From the NCBI GenBank assembly GCA_005879655.1, contig VBJK01000284.1, forward strand, positions 1 through 5,512: a DNA stretch of 5,512 nucleotides, written 5' to 3'. The notes beneath the pieces are model-generated. The model did not search any database, was not told where the DNA came from, and worked only from the letters and a program-made list of their open reading frames with translations. Origin of the DNA: Chloroflexota bacterium. GTDB taxonomy: Bacteria; Chloroflexota; Ktedonobacteria; Ktedonobacterales; Ktedonobacteraceae. This document shows positions 1-5,502 of the stretch, one piece after another (position 1 is the stretch's first letter; each line of letters opens with the position of its first letter). A program made the translations under genes and the position numbers.

Positions 1-138
1 ATAAAGCATTGGTGAAGATCTGGGAGGGTGTTTTGGGGTCGATTTTTAGCAGCAAATTTCAATTGAGGCCGAAAACAGACCTTTCCGCAAATCCTCATCC
101 CACACCCCTTTGTCATCGTCAAAGGTCAATTTGCTCAA
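1..138 (+). promoter_or_regulatory. Upstream region of the small plus-strand gene
   Basis: This stretch precedes the ATG at 139 and contains no convincing coding region. Its right half (about 80-120) is rich in C and T, a common look for the region just before fungal start codons, and the bases before the ATG are A-rich (tcaaATG), a good fungal start context. I see no clear TATA box. The promoter role is inferred only from position. On the minus strand, 98-110 reads as a purine run followed by TG, which resembles a polypurine tract next to an LTR start. The sequence beyond it does not match the LTR at the other end of the window, so I do not call it one. Confidence 0.4.
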
Positions 139-874
139 ATGCCACCCAAGAAAGAGACACTCACTCAAAAGCGCAAACTTGCTAAAGACGCTGCAAAACC
201 TGACACCACTTCCAAGCGTCCCAAGAACAACCCAGGATCCTCAACCCCCTCAAAACCCGCCCAAAACGCGTCTCAGTCTTCTCGCGTCAGGGCTCTCATC
301 AACTTCAATGGTCCCCTTCCAGAGATCCCATACGAGGACCTCGTGAATCCTGAAGCTTGGAAATTTTTCACCCAGGTTTATGTAATTCTCAAAGCCTTGA
401 CGCATCTGATGGTAGGATATCAAAGAATTCGCGAAAATCGCGAAAGTTTTTTGGGTTGCCACGTCTGCGGTTGTGCGTGGAGTCTCTCCGTCGTGTCGTA
501 GCAAACTTCTTCTAGAGATTTCGAATGACACTAAAAATAATTGGCACAAGTCAGAAGAATATGTCCGTGTTTGGAACGAGACTTATGAGGATGTGGTCGA
601 CTACTATGCTGAAAAGGTCAAATTCTACGCTGAAAAGTACATCGCCACTGCAGCAGGACAAGCGTTTAAAGAGGCCACCACAGCTGCTAGAAGGAGTAAT
701 CGCAAGTTACCCGGGTTGGATTCGGAGGCGTTGCGTTCCTTCAACGGTGCAGAGGGAATCCAATGGGGTCACGAAGAGGTGTACGACATCTTCGAAATCC
801 TCGCTGAAGTAGCTGAGACCGTGGACTTTGATCTTGCGATATCGTCTCCGATACCTGAAAATACTCATTCTTAA
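139..874 (+). CDS. Unrecognised two-exon fungal gene, lysine-rich N-terminus
   Basis: I do not recognise this protein. Exon 1 starts at ATG 139. Exon 2 runs 416-874 and ends in TAA. The acceptor is well supported: the exon 2 frame is closed by the TAG at 413-415 and is open for 152 codons from base 416, in phase 0 with exon 1. The donor is less certain, either 376 (protein of 231 residues) or 343 (220 residues). Residues 1-50 are rich in Lys, Ser, Thr and Pro and probably disordered, with basic clusters that could act in nuclear localisation (inference). The exon 2 part looks folded and helical, with repeated aromatic and charged residues (DYYAEKVKFYAEKY) and an acidic C-terminal third (EEVYDIFEILAEVAE). 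There is no signal peptide or membrane segment. Its stop lies 3 bases from the stop of the convergent polyprotein, so its 3' UTR must run antisense into the retrotransposon. It may be a host gene whose 3' side was replaced by the element, or an antisense passenger. The C-terminus could therefore be truncated. Confidence 0.6.
376..415 (+). other. Spliceosomal intron (acceptor firm, donor 376 or 343)
   Basis: The two coding frames of the small gene must be joined across this stretch. The acceptor GTAG at 412-415 is followed directly by the open exon 2 frame. A branch-like CTTGAC at 396-401 places the branch A 15 bases before the acceptor, a normal fungal spacing. The donor at 376 (CAG/GTTTAT) gives a 40-base intron, very short but possible. 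The donor at 343 (GTGAAT) fits the GTRNGT consensus better and gives a more usual 73 bases, but it removes eleven coding-looking residues. Both are phase 0, so the downstream protein is the same either way. Confidence 0.55.
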
Positions 875-877
875 AGA

Positions 878-3800
878 TTACCGGTAGCCTACCTTGAACG
901 AAGATGGCGTAGTGTTTGCCATAGCCTTGCAGATTTCCATCCCCATTAATCCCATCAACCGTACATGCCTTTCACGAGCGAGTCCCTTTGTCATGAGATC
1001 CGCAAGCATGTCGTCTGTGGGGCAATACTCGACATTAATCGTGCCCTTTTCGATGTGGTCCCTGATGAGATGGAGTTGAACATCCACATGCTTTGTCTTT
1101 GCGTGATGCAAGGGGTTCTTGGCCAGGGAAATGGCGCCTTGATTGTCGCAGAGAAGGATGGTAGGTTCGTACTTTGACATACCGAGATCTTTGAGAAGGT
1201 ATTGCAACCAGATCATTTCCTTTGCGGCATGAGCCATTGCCGCATACTCCGCCTCAACCGTAGATTGCGCAACCGTTGTCTGCTTTTTTGCTTGCCAAGA
1301 AATAGGGGAACCAGCGAGGGTGAAAACATACCCTGAAATTGATTTCCTGTCGCCATCTGCGGCATAATCCGCGTCGCAATAGCCCAGGACAGGAGTTGTG
1401 ATGTTACTGCCATAAACAAGGCCAGTGGCCTGAGAGCCTTGAAGGTATCGGAAAACTCGTTTCGCCGCTTGGAAATGTGCATTCGTCGGGTTCGAGTTGA
1501 ATTGCGAGAGCTGCTGAATTGCGTAGGCGAGATCAGGGCGACTACAAAGCATCGCATACATGAGGGAACCGACCATTGCCTGATATTGCTTGATGTTTGA
1601 TTCCGTTTCGCCAATGACTAGGCGTGTCCCAGTCGCAATGGGTGTGGAGACTGGTTTCGAGGCTTCCATGCCGAATCGTTCGAGGATTTGACGAATGTAT
1701 CCATTCTGATCAATGGAGATGCTGCCGTTGAGACTCCTCATAATCCGCATGCCAAGGAAGTATTCCAACTTGCCGAGATCTTTCATCTCAAATTCTCCTG
1801 CCAATTGCCCCTTGACATTGGCGATGTCTCGTCCGTTCTTCCCCACGATGAGAAGGTCATCCACCCAGATGGTGATGTACAGGAATTTCTTGATGTAAAG
1901 ACAGGGGTCGGCATTGGATCTAACAAAACCGAGTTTGATGAGGAAGGCGTGTATTTTCTGATTCCAAACGCGGGCAGCTTGCTTTAGACCGTAAAGGGAT
2001 CGTAATAATCGACAGACCATGTTCCTCTTCATTCCCATTCTGACAAAGCCCTCTGGCTGCATCATGTAAATTTCCTCGTTGAGCTTGCCGAGTAAATATG
2101 CCGTAATAACATCCATTCCATGGATCTCCCACTGTTCAAGTGCAGCAAGAGCAAAGATGGTGCGATAGGTCGTCAACTTGGCGACTGGCGCATATGTTTC
2201 GAAGTAATCGACCCCATATGCTTGGGAGAACCCCCTGGCGACAAGGCGAGCTTTGAATCGAACGATGTTCCCATTAGCGTCGTGCTTAGCCTTGAAAACC
2301 CATTTGCAGGTGACGAGATTCTTGTCTGAAGGCAATTCAACAAGTTCCCATGCTCCATTTCTCATCAAGGAGTTGTATTCTTCCCTGATTGCGGCAATCC
2401 ATTCCTTGCCATATATAGGATGGTTGACCGCTTCCTCGTAGCTTTGAGGTTCGATATTGCTGGCGGATTCGCTCCACATGGTTGTGTCCGCCTTGAAAGC
2501 GACATGAGATTGATGCGTCGTTGCTTCATGTTGAGCAGAGATGTAATTAGACGGATCGAAAGGCGGAGGTTTTGATTTGCGGATACGTTGAGTTGGCGGA
2601 TCTGGATTTGGATCTCTGGGTTGTTGAGATGATTGGGGTTGAGTAGGTTGAGGAGACGAATGGGCAGAAACAAATGTTTCTAACTCGACGGTTGGATCGC
2701 GCGCAATGACTGAGCTACCGTCGTCCTTGCCGTCGTCCCCGTCGTCGTCCCCGTCATCGCTTTCCTCCTCACTCTCATTCCCGCTCTCGTCCTCTGACTC
2801 ACTCACTGGCTCCGTTCTAGAGAGGGGCAATACCTCGATCATGTCGTAGATAACCTTCTCCCTCGCTTTTTCGGCTCCTCCCACTGGAGGTCCATCTCCT
2901 TGTCCATTTCCTCTCACTGCTCTTGAAGCTTCTCCGACAAACTTGACATCTCGAGATATTCTGATCTTGTTTGTCCCAGGAATCCAAATTCGATATTGGT
3001 TGCTTCCACCATACCCCACCATAACTCCCTCGAAATTGCGAGGATCCAACTTTTTGGTCTTCTTCTTGGGCATATGAACGAATGCCCTTGTGCCGATGGC
3101 AATGAGGTGAGATACGTCGGGTTTCCGACCGTACAAAGCCTCGTAGGGAGTCCTGTTGTTGAGAGCGCTTGTCGGGCTGCGATTTTTGAGATGGGCGACT
3201 GCACATGCGAGTTCTGCCCAGAGTTCTTTGGGAAGACCGGTTTCTGCGAGGATTGCGCGTATCCTTTCGCATATTGTCCTGTTTGCACGTTCGGCAACTC
3301 CATTCTGTTCTGGAGTGTAGGGAGCGGTTTCCTCGTGGTCGATCCCATGTTCTTTGCATAATTCTGCCATTTGCTTCCGATATTCGCCGCCTCCATCCGT
3401 TCGAATTGATTTGACACGTCGTCCATCTTGTTCGAAGATATTGCGGAATTTGAGGAAGCATTCCCGCACTTCCTTTGCCAATTTTGACTTTAAAACAAAG
3501 AGATATGTCATCCGAGTTGCGTCGTCGATGAACGTGAGAAAATATCTCGATTCTCCGAGGGCGATGGGGTTGATCCAGCCGCAAATGTCGCTGTGGATTC
3601 GATCGCCAGGTTGCTTTCGTCTTGTCATGGGCGCATCGCTGAGGTTGCGAGTTTGGGAACCGGAAATGCAGGCTTCGCAGTTGTCTCCGTCCTCGGGAAA
3701 AGTCTGTGGGTCGATTACCATTCCCTCGACAAGTTTCTCTGCTTTCTGGAGGTTCCACTGCCCCAGATGAGCGAAGCGACGATGCCATACCTGATATGGC

Positions 3801-5137
3801 AGAGGCTTGGGTGGTTGAGACTCCTTTGATTTGCGCCCGACCGTTTTGAGCGCATGGAGTTCGTCGTCGACCGTTTTGAGTCTCCAGAGCTTGCCATGGG
3901 AGACTGTTTTCGCCACAATATAATTGTCGGCGAGAATATTTGTTCCTTTCACAGGATGCATGTTGATTTCGAAACCTTTTCCCAGCAGGACATTGCTAGA
4001 AAGCAAATTAGAGTCCATCCCCGGCACATGCAATACCTTATGCAAGGTTATGGGAGTGAAGCCGCCTTGGCCTTCAACTGTGAGATGAACATTTCCTGTG
4101 CCGATGCCGAAGAGTTTACCTTTTGCTGTATTAACTTCAACCGGTTTATCGAGAGTCTTGTAGTCGATCAAGACATGCTTGTACGGCGTGAAGTGCTCCG
4201 AGGCACCCGAATCGAGAATCCAATGTTTTGGATTGCTGTACTCGTCGTTTTTGCCGCTTTGCGCTTTTCTTGCTGTCCTTGTGGTCGCACAGAAAGCTAC
4301 TCTGGCTTCGCCCGTGGTTGTTGGCTTCGATTTGTCCTTTAGATGAGGGTACTTTGTCCAACATGTCGACTCAACATGGCCCTTCCTTTGACAATGTGTG
4401 CAAAGGAGATTAGATTTTGAATTCCCACTGGAATTCCCGGCTTTGTGGCGGCCTTTGTTGCTTTTTGCCTGCAACGCCGTCATCAACAACCCACCCTTGA
4501 GTTCGCCTTTGCGCTTCCGCCATTCTTCCAATAACCGGTTCTGAGCGACTTCGAGTGTCACGTTGGATTGGGATTCGATTGCTGTAACCGTCATTTGATA
4601 CGTCGTTGGCATCGAAATGAGGAAGAAGGTGCGGTAGACGATGTCTGTGAGGGCAACACTGTGCTCCTCAACTCGTCGTTTGCTGGCCGTAAAATCGCGA
4701 ATATGGGCTTCCATGTCGCCGTCATCGGTCATGCGCAAGGTAACAATATGCTTCAATGTTTGAGCAAGGGTAACATCAGTTGTAGGGCGGAATCGATCGC
4801 GTAGAATAGTCCAAATCCTCGCCGGATCGTCCTCGTCCTCAACATACGTCATCAGTCGGCCCGATATGGTTGGCAACAATGTCGCACATGCCCTTGCAGC
4901 CTTTGATTCCCAAGCATCGATAAGTTTCTTGTGCGCTTCAATCTCGTCCTTCGTAGGCTGCGCCTCGGTGGGCGTCAGGATCGGCTTTGGCGAGATTCCG
5001 TTGACAGGCTCGACTACATCGAGGACTTTCTGGTGACGGAGGAGCGCGCGAATTTGTGTTGACCATGAACGATAATTCTTCTCGTTGAGGCGTTCGATTT
5101 GGGAGGAGACAGGCTTATCGCTGTCTTCAATAGACAT
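878..5137 (-). CDS. Copia-type Gag-Pol polyprotein (Gag, PR, IN, RT, RNase H)
   Basis: This single-frame polyprotein of 1419 residues is of normal full length for the family. Residues 1-235 are Gag, starting with the typical LNEKNYRSW tract. A CCHC zinc knuckle follows (C246, C249, H254, C259). The aspartic protease active site is LDSGA at 308-312 (D309). The integrase has its HHCC zinc site at H452, H457, C487 and C490, and catalytic residues D517, D581 and E616. An acidic, then Pro/Gln-rich linker (778-850) leads into reverse transcriptase (about 927-1170), with D1009 and the WVDD motif at 1091-1094. RNase H covers about 1252-1380 (D1255, E1297, D1331), with the usual HAKTKHVDV tract near its end. 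The protein would form virus-like particles, be cleaved by its own protease, copy the RNA and insert the cDNA. The start ATG at 5137 is upstream of all Gag homology. Gag and Pol share one frame, so excess Gag would need splicing, cleavage or RNA-level control, none of which I can see. The C-terminus may be altered by the left junction. Confidence 0.97.
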   Translation of the reverse strand: MSIEDSDKPVSSQIERLNEKNYRSWSTQIRALLRHQKVLDVVEPVNGISPKPILTPTEAQPTKDEIEAHKKLIDAWESKAARACATLLPTISGRLMTYVEDEDDPARIWTILRDRFRPTTDVTLAQTLKHIVTLRMTDDGDMEAHIRDFTASKRRVEEHSVALTDIVYRTFFLISMPTTYQMTVTAIESQSNVTLEVAQNRLLEEWRKRKGELKGGLLMTALQAKSNKGRHKAGNSSGNSKSNLLCTHCQRKGHVESTCWTKYPHLKDKSKPTTTGEARVAFCATTRTARKAQSGKNDEYSNPKHWILDSGASEHFTPYKHVLIDYKTLDKPVEVNTAKGKLFGIGTGNVHLTVEGQGGFTPITLHKVLHVPGMDSNLLSSNVLLGKGFEINMHPVKGTNILADNYIVAKTVSHGKLWRLKTVDDELHALKTVGRKSKESQPPKPLPYQVWHRRFAHLGQWNLQKAEKLVEGMVIDPQTFPEDGDNCEACISGSQTRNLSDAPMTRRKQPGDRIHSDICGWINPIALGESRYFLTFIDDATRMTYLFVLKSKLAKEVRECFLKFRNIFEQDGRRVKSIRTDGGGEYRKQMAELCKEHGIDHEETAPYTPEQNGVAERANRTICERIRAILAETGLPKELWAELACAVAHLKNRSPTSALNNRTPYEALYGRKPDVSHLIAIGTRAFVHMPKKKTKKLDPRNFEGVMVGYGGSNQYRIWIPGTNKIRISRDVKFVGEASRAVRGNGQGDGPPVGGAEKAREKVIYDMIEVLPLSRTEPVSESEDESGNESEEESDDGDDDGDDGKDDGSSVIARDPTVELETFVSAHSSPQPTQPQSSQQPRDPNPDPPTQRIRKSKPPPFDPSNYISAQHEATTHQSHVAFKADTTMWSESASNIEPQSYEEAVNHPIYGKEWIAAIREEYNSLMRNGAWELVELPSDKNLVTCKWVFKAKHDANGNIVRFKARLVARGFSQAYGVDYFETYAPVAKLTTYRTIFALAALEQWEIHGMDVITAYLLGKLNEEIYMMQPEGFVRMGMKRNMVCRLLRSLYGLKQAARVWNQKIHAFLIKLGFVRSNADPCLYIKKFLYITIWVDDLLIVGKNGRDIANVKGQLAGEFEMKDLGKLEYFLGMRIMRSLNGSISIDQNGYIRQILERFGMEASKPVSTPIATGTRLVIGETESNIKQYQAMVGSLMYAMLCSRPDLAYAIQQLSQFNSNPTNAHFQAAKRVFRYLQGSQATGLVYGSNITTPVLGYCDADYAADGDRKSISGYVFTLAGSPISWQAKKQTTVAQSTVEAEYAAMAHAAKEMIWLQYLLKDLGMSKYEPTILLCDNQGAISLAKNPLHHAKTKHVDVQLHLIRDHIEKGTINVEYCPTDDMLADLMTKGLARERHVRLMGLMGMEICKAMANTTPSSFKVGYR
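998..1375 (-). other. RNase H domain
   Basis: Residues about 1255-1380 carry D1255 (CDADYA), E1297 (STVEAEYAA) and D1331 (LCDNQGAI), the acidic triad that degrades the RNA strand of the RNA/DNA hybrid, then HAKTKHVDVQLHLIRD and a tail resembling the family's ADxxTKxL motif (LADLMTKGL). The domain is complete, so any loss at the left end affects only the last few dozen residues or the untranslated 3' part. Confidence 0.93.
1628..2359 (-). other. Reverse transcriptase domain
   Basis: Residues about 927-1170 hold the copia-type polymerase: KWVFKAK, FKARLVARGF, ETYAPVAK, MDVITAYLLGKLNEEIYM (catalytic D1009), SLYGLKQAARVW, and the metal-binding WVDD at 1091-1094, then DLGKLEYFLGM. All family blocks are present in order. 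The first position of the YVDD box is Trp instead of Tyr; both catalytic aspartates are kept, so activity is expected. Confidence 0.95.
2717..2806 (-). repeat. Low-complexity acidic linker between integrase and RT
   Basis: The DNA here is an imperfect microsatellite of GTC/CCGTC-type triplets on the plus strand. It encodes residues 778-807, almost entirely Asp, Glu, Ser and Gly. Together with the following Pro/Gln-rich stretch it forms a disordered bridge between the integrase C-terminal region and RT. Linkers at this place are common in copia elements; in Ty1 the integrase C-terminal region carries targeting and nuclear-import signals, but I see no clear bipartite nuclear signal in this segment. 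Confidence 0.75.
3290..3784 (-). other. Integrase zinc site and DDE catalytic core
   Basis: The zinc site is H452-X4-H457 and C487-X2-C490, 29 residues apart. The core has D517 (in HSD), D581 (in RTDGGGEY) and E616 (in NGVAER). These three acidic residues bind the metal ions for cDNA 3'-end processing and strand transfer. The D581-E616 spacing is 34 residues, one fewer than the usual 35. The missing residue appears to lie in the loop after GGEY and is probably harmless. Confidence 0.92.
4202..4216 (-). other. Aspartic protease active site
   Basis: LDSGA at residues 308-312 is the copia-family protease signature with catalytic D309, preceded by the usual aromatic-hydrophobic run (HWI). The enzyme works as a dimer and would release Gag, integrase and RT/RNase H from the polyprotein. 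The downstream tract VLHVPGMDSNLLS (about 368-380) is the typical C-terminal part of this domain. Confidence 0.92.
4361..4402 (-). other. Gag CCHC zinc knuckle
   Basis: Residues 246-259 have the exact spacing C-X2-C-X4-H-X4-C. In retroelements this knuckle is the nucleocapsid part of Gag, which binds the genomic RNA and assists primer-tRNA annealing. It sits just before the protease. The flanking segment is rich in Lys, Ser and Asn, consistent with RNA binding. Confidence 0.93.
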
Positions 5138-5264
5138 AGTATATAAACTTGATGACGGAAGGTACTTGTCGTAGGTGATATCGGAAGTTGACTTGTAGGC
5201 TTTCGATACGGAGGTTGGGTAACGTGGTAACTGTTAGGATACGACAACGTTCAAAAGGCGCTAA
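5138..5264 (-). other. Untranslated leader of the retrotransposon
   Basis: This is the segment between the primer-binding site and the polyprotein ATG, about 127 bases. It has no protein that I can support. In copia elements this part holds RNA packaging and dimerisation signals, but none is identifiable by eye. The sequence next to the ATG is AT-rich (TTTATATACTATG on the minus strand), giving an A/T-rich start context with no strong Kozak purine rule that I can judge. Confidence 0.6.
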
Positions 5265-5279
5265 GCCGGGCTCATAACC
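5265..5279 (-). promoter_or_regulatory. Primer-binding site, internal initiator tRNA-Met (half-tRNA)
   Basis: The plus strand reads GCCGGGCTCATAACC, which is the 5' anticodon-stem strand and anticodon loop (CTCATAA, anticodon CAT) of a fungal initiator tRNA-Met, including its hallmark GGG of the stem. The minus-strand element RNA would pair with that part of the tRNA. A primer pairing there must be a 5' tRNA fragment cut in the anticodon region, the mechanism known for Drosophila copia, whose site starts GGTTATGGGCCC. It lies 3 bases from the proposed LTR end, exactly where a primer site belongs. Confidence 0.82.
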
Positions 5280-5332
5280 TAATGAATTATTGACGACAAA
5301 ATAACTTAATTAATGAGAAGATATAGAGGCTG

Positions 5333-5340
5333 CTTAAATA
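5333..5340 (-). promoter_or_regulatory. TATA-like box of the LTR promoter
   Basis: TATTTAAG on the minus strand lies directly downstream of the 12-bp array and upstream of the primer-binding site, in an otherwise AT-rich stretch. Transcription would be expected to start about 25-35 bases further, near 5305-5315, leaving a very short R-U5. A second AT-rich motif, CTATATC at 5320-5326, is an alternative. The assignment rests on sequence and position only. Confidence 0.5.
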
Positions 5341-5357
5341 GACAATTCTAAACTACG

Positions 5358-5500
5358 TTGCCACGCTGTCAACTCTCTTGCCACGTCACTTGCCAGCTCA
5401 CTCGCCGGCTCACTCGCCAGCTGTCACTTGCCACGTCTCTTGCCACGTCGCTTGCCACGTCTCTTGCCGGCTCACTTGCCAGCTCACTGGCTACGTGTCA
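5358..5500 (-). repeat. 12-bp tandem repeat array in LTR U3
   Basis: Ten consecutive units fill 5377-5500, eight of 12 bp and two of 14 bp that carry an extra GT (5413-5426, 5487-5500). A decayed unit precedes them at about 5358-5371. On the plus strand the units are CTTGCCACGTCA, CTTGCCAGCTCA and close variants. On the transcribed strand they read TGACGTGGCAAG or TGAGCTGGCAAG. The cores ACGT and AGCT (or GGCT within GCCGGC) vary while CTTGCC stays nearly fixed. TGACGT is the half-site of bZIP/CREB-type factors, so the array could work as a multimerised upstream activating sequence; that role is inference. Confidence 0.92.
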
Positions 5501-5502
5501 CA

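Larger units (their letters stand above)
878..5502 (-). mobile_element. Ty1/copia LTR retrotransposon, 3' LTR not seen
   Basis: Read on the minus strand, the element has a 5' LTR (about 5502 to 5283), a tRNA primer-binding site (5279-5265), an untranslated leader and one long Gag-Pol frame ending at 878. Integrase precedes reverse transcriptase, which defines the Ty1/copia (Pseudoviridae) order and excludes Ty3/gypsy. The reading frame has no stop or frameshift, so the copy looks young or under selection. No polypurine tract or second LTR follows the stop codon. The left boundary given here is simply the end of the coding frame, and the true junction may lie slightly to either side. The right boundary is inferred from TG...CA termini and may extend beyond the window. 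Target-site duplications cannot be tested. Confidence 0.93.
5283..5502 (-). repeat. 5' LTR (proposed boundaries, about 220 bp)
   Basis: On the minus strand it would begin TGTGACACG at 5502 and end ATTCA at 5283, giving TG...CA termini. The inner end is supported by the primer-binding site 3 bases away. The outer end is a guess from the TG dinucleotide and the end of the 12-bp array, and could lie beyond the window. About 220 bp is short but within the range of copia LTRs. U3 is mostly tandem repeats; a TATA-like box follows; R plus U5 would be only about 30 bases if transcription starts at the usual distance. No second copy is visible in the window, so the limits are unverified. Confidence 0.68.

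Noticed and set aside
98..110. Minus-strand AAAGGGG followed by TGTGGG, resembling a polypurine tract and LTR start
   Set aside because: The sequence beyond it (1-97) lacks the 12-bp array and does not match the LTR at 5283-5502, so it is not the missing 3' LTR.
473..477. gtgcg matching the proposed right-hand target-site copy at 5503-5507
   Set aside because: A 5-base match within coding sequence and not beside any LTR end is expected by chance.
250..549. A 99-codon minus-strand frame opposite the small gene
   Set aside because: It covers the intron and both exons of the plus-strand gene and shows no recognisable features.
894..2441. Several plus-strand frames of 60-100 codons opposite RT and RNase H
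   Set aside because: All are antisense shadows of the polyprotein; none has protein-like features of its own.
2817..3788. A 323-codon open frame on the minus strand overlapping the integrase region
   Set aside because: It lies in another frame of the intact polyprotein, is Arg/Ser-rich with no recognisable domain, and is explained by the codon composition of the integrase gene.
3854..4342. A 162-codon plus-strand frame opposite the Gag/protease region
   Set aside because: It is antisense to well-conserved coding sequence, with no domain and no promoter or splice evidence; a shadow.
5139..5147. TATA-like TTTATATAC just upstream of the polyprotein ATG
   Set aside because: It is only a few bases from the ATG, so transcripts starting from it would miss the start codon; the LTR box is the better promoter.
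5014..5247. A 77-codon minus-strand frame overlapping the leader and polyprotein start
   Set aside because: It needs a non-ATG start, overlaps Gag in another frame and has no recognisable features.
5358..5500. CRISPR-like array
   Set aside because: The units are contiguous 12-14 bp tandem copies without spacers, in a eukaryotic LTR; this is a minisatellite, not CRISPR.
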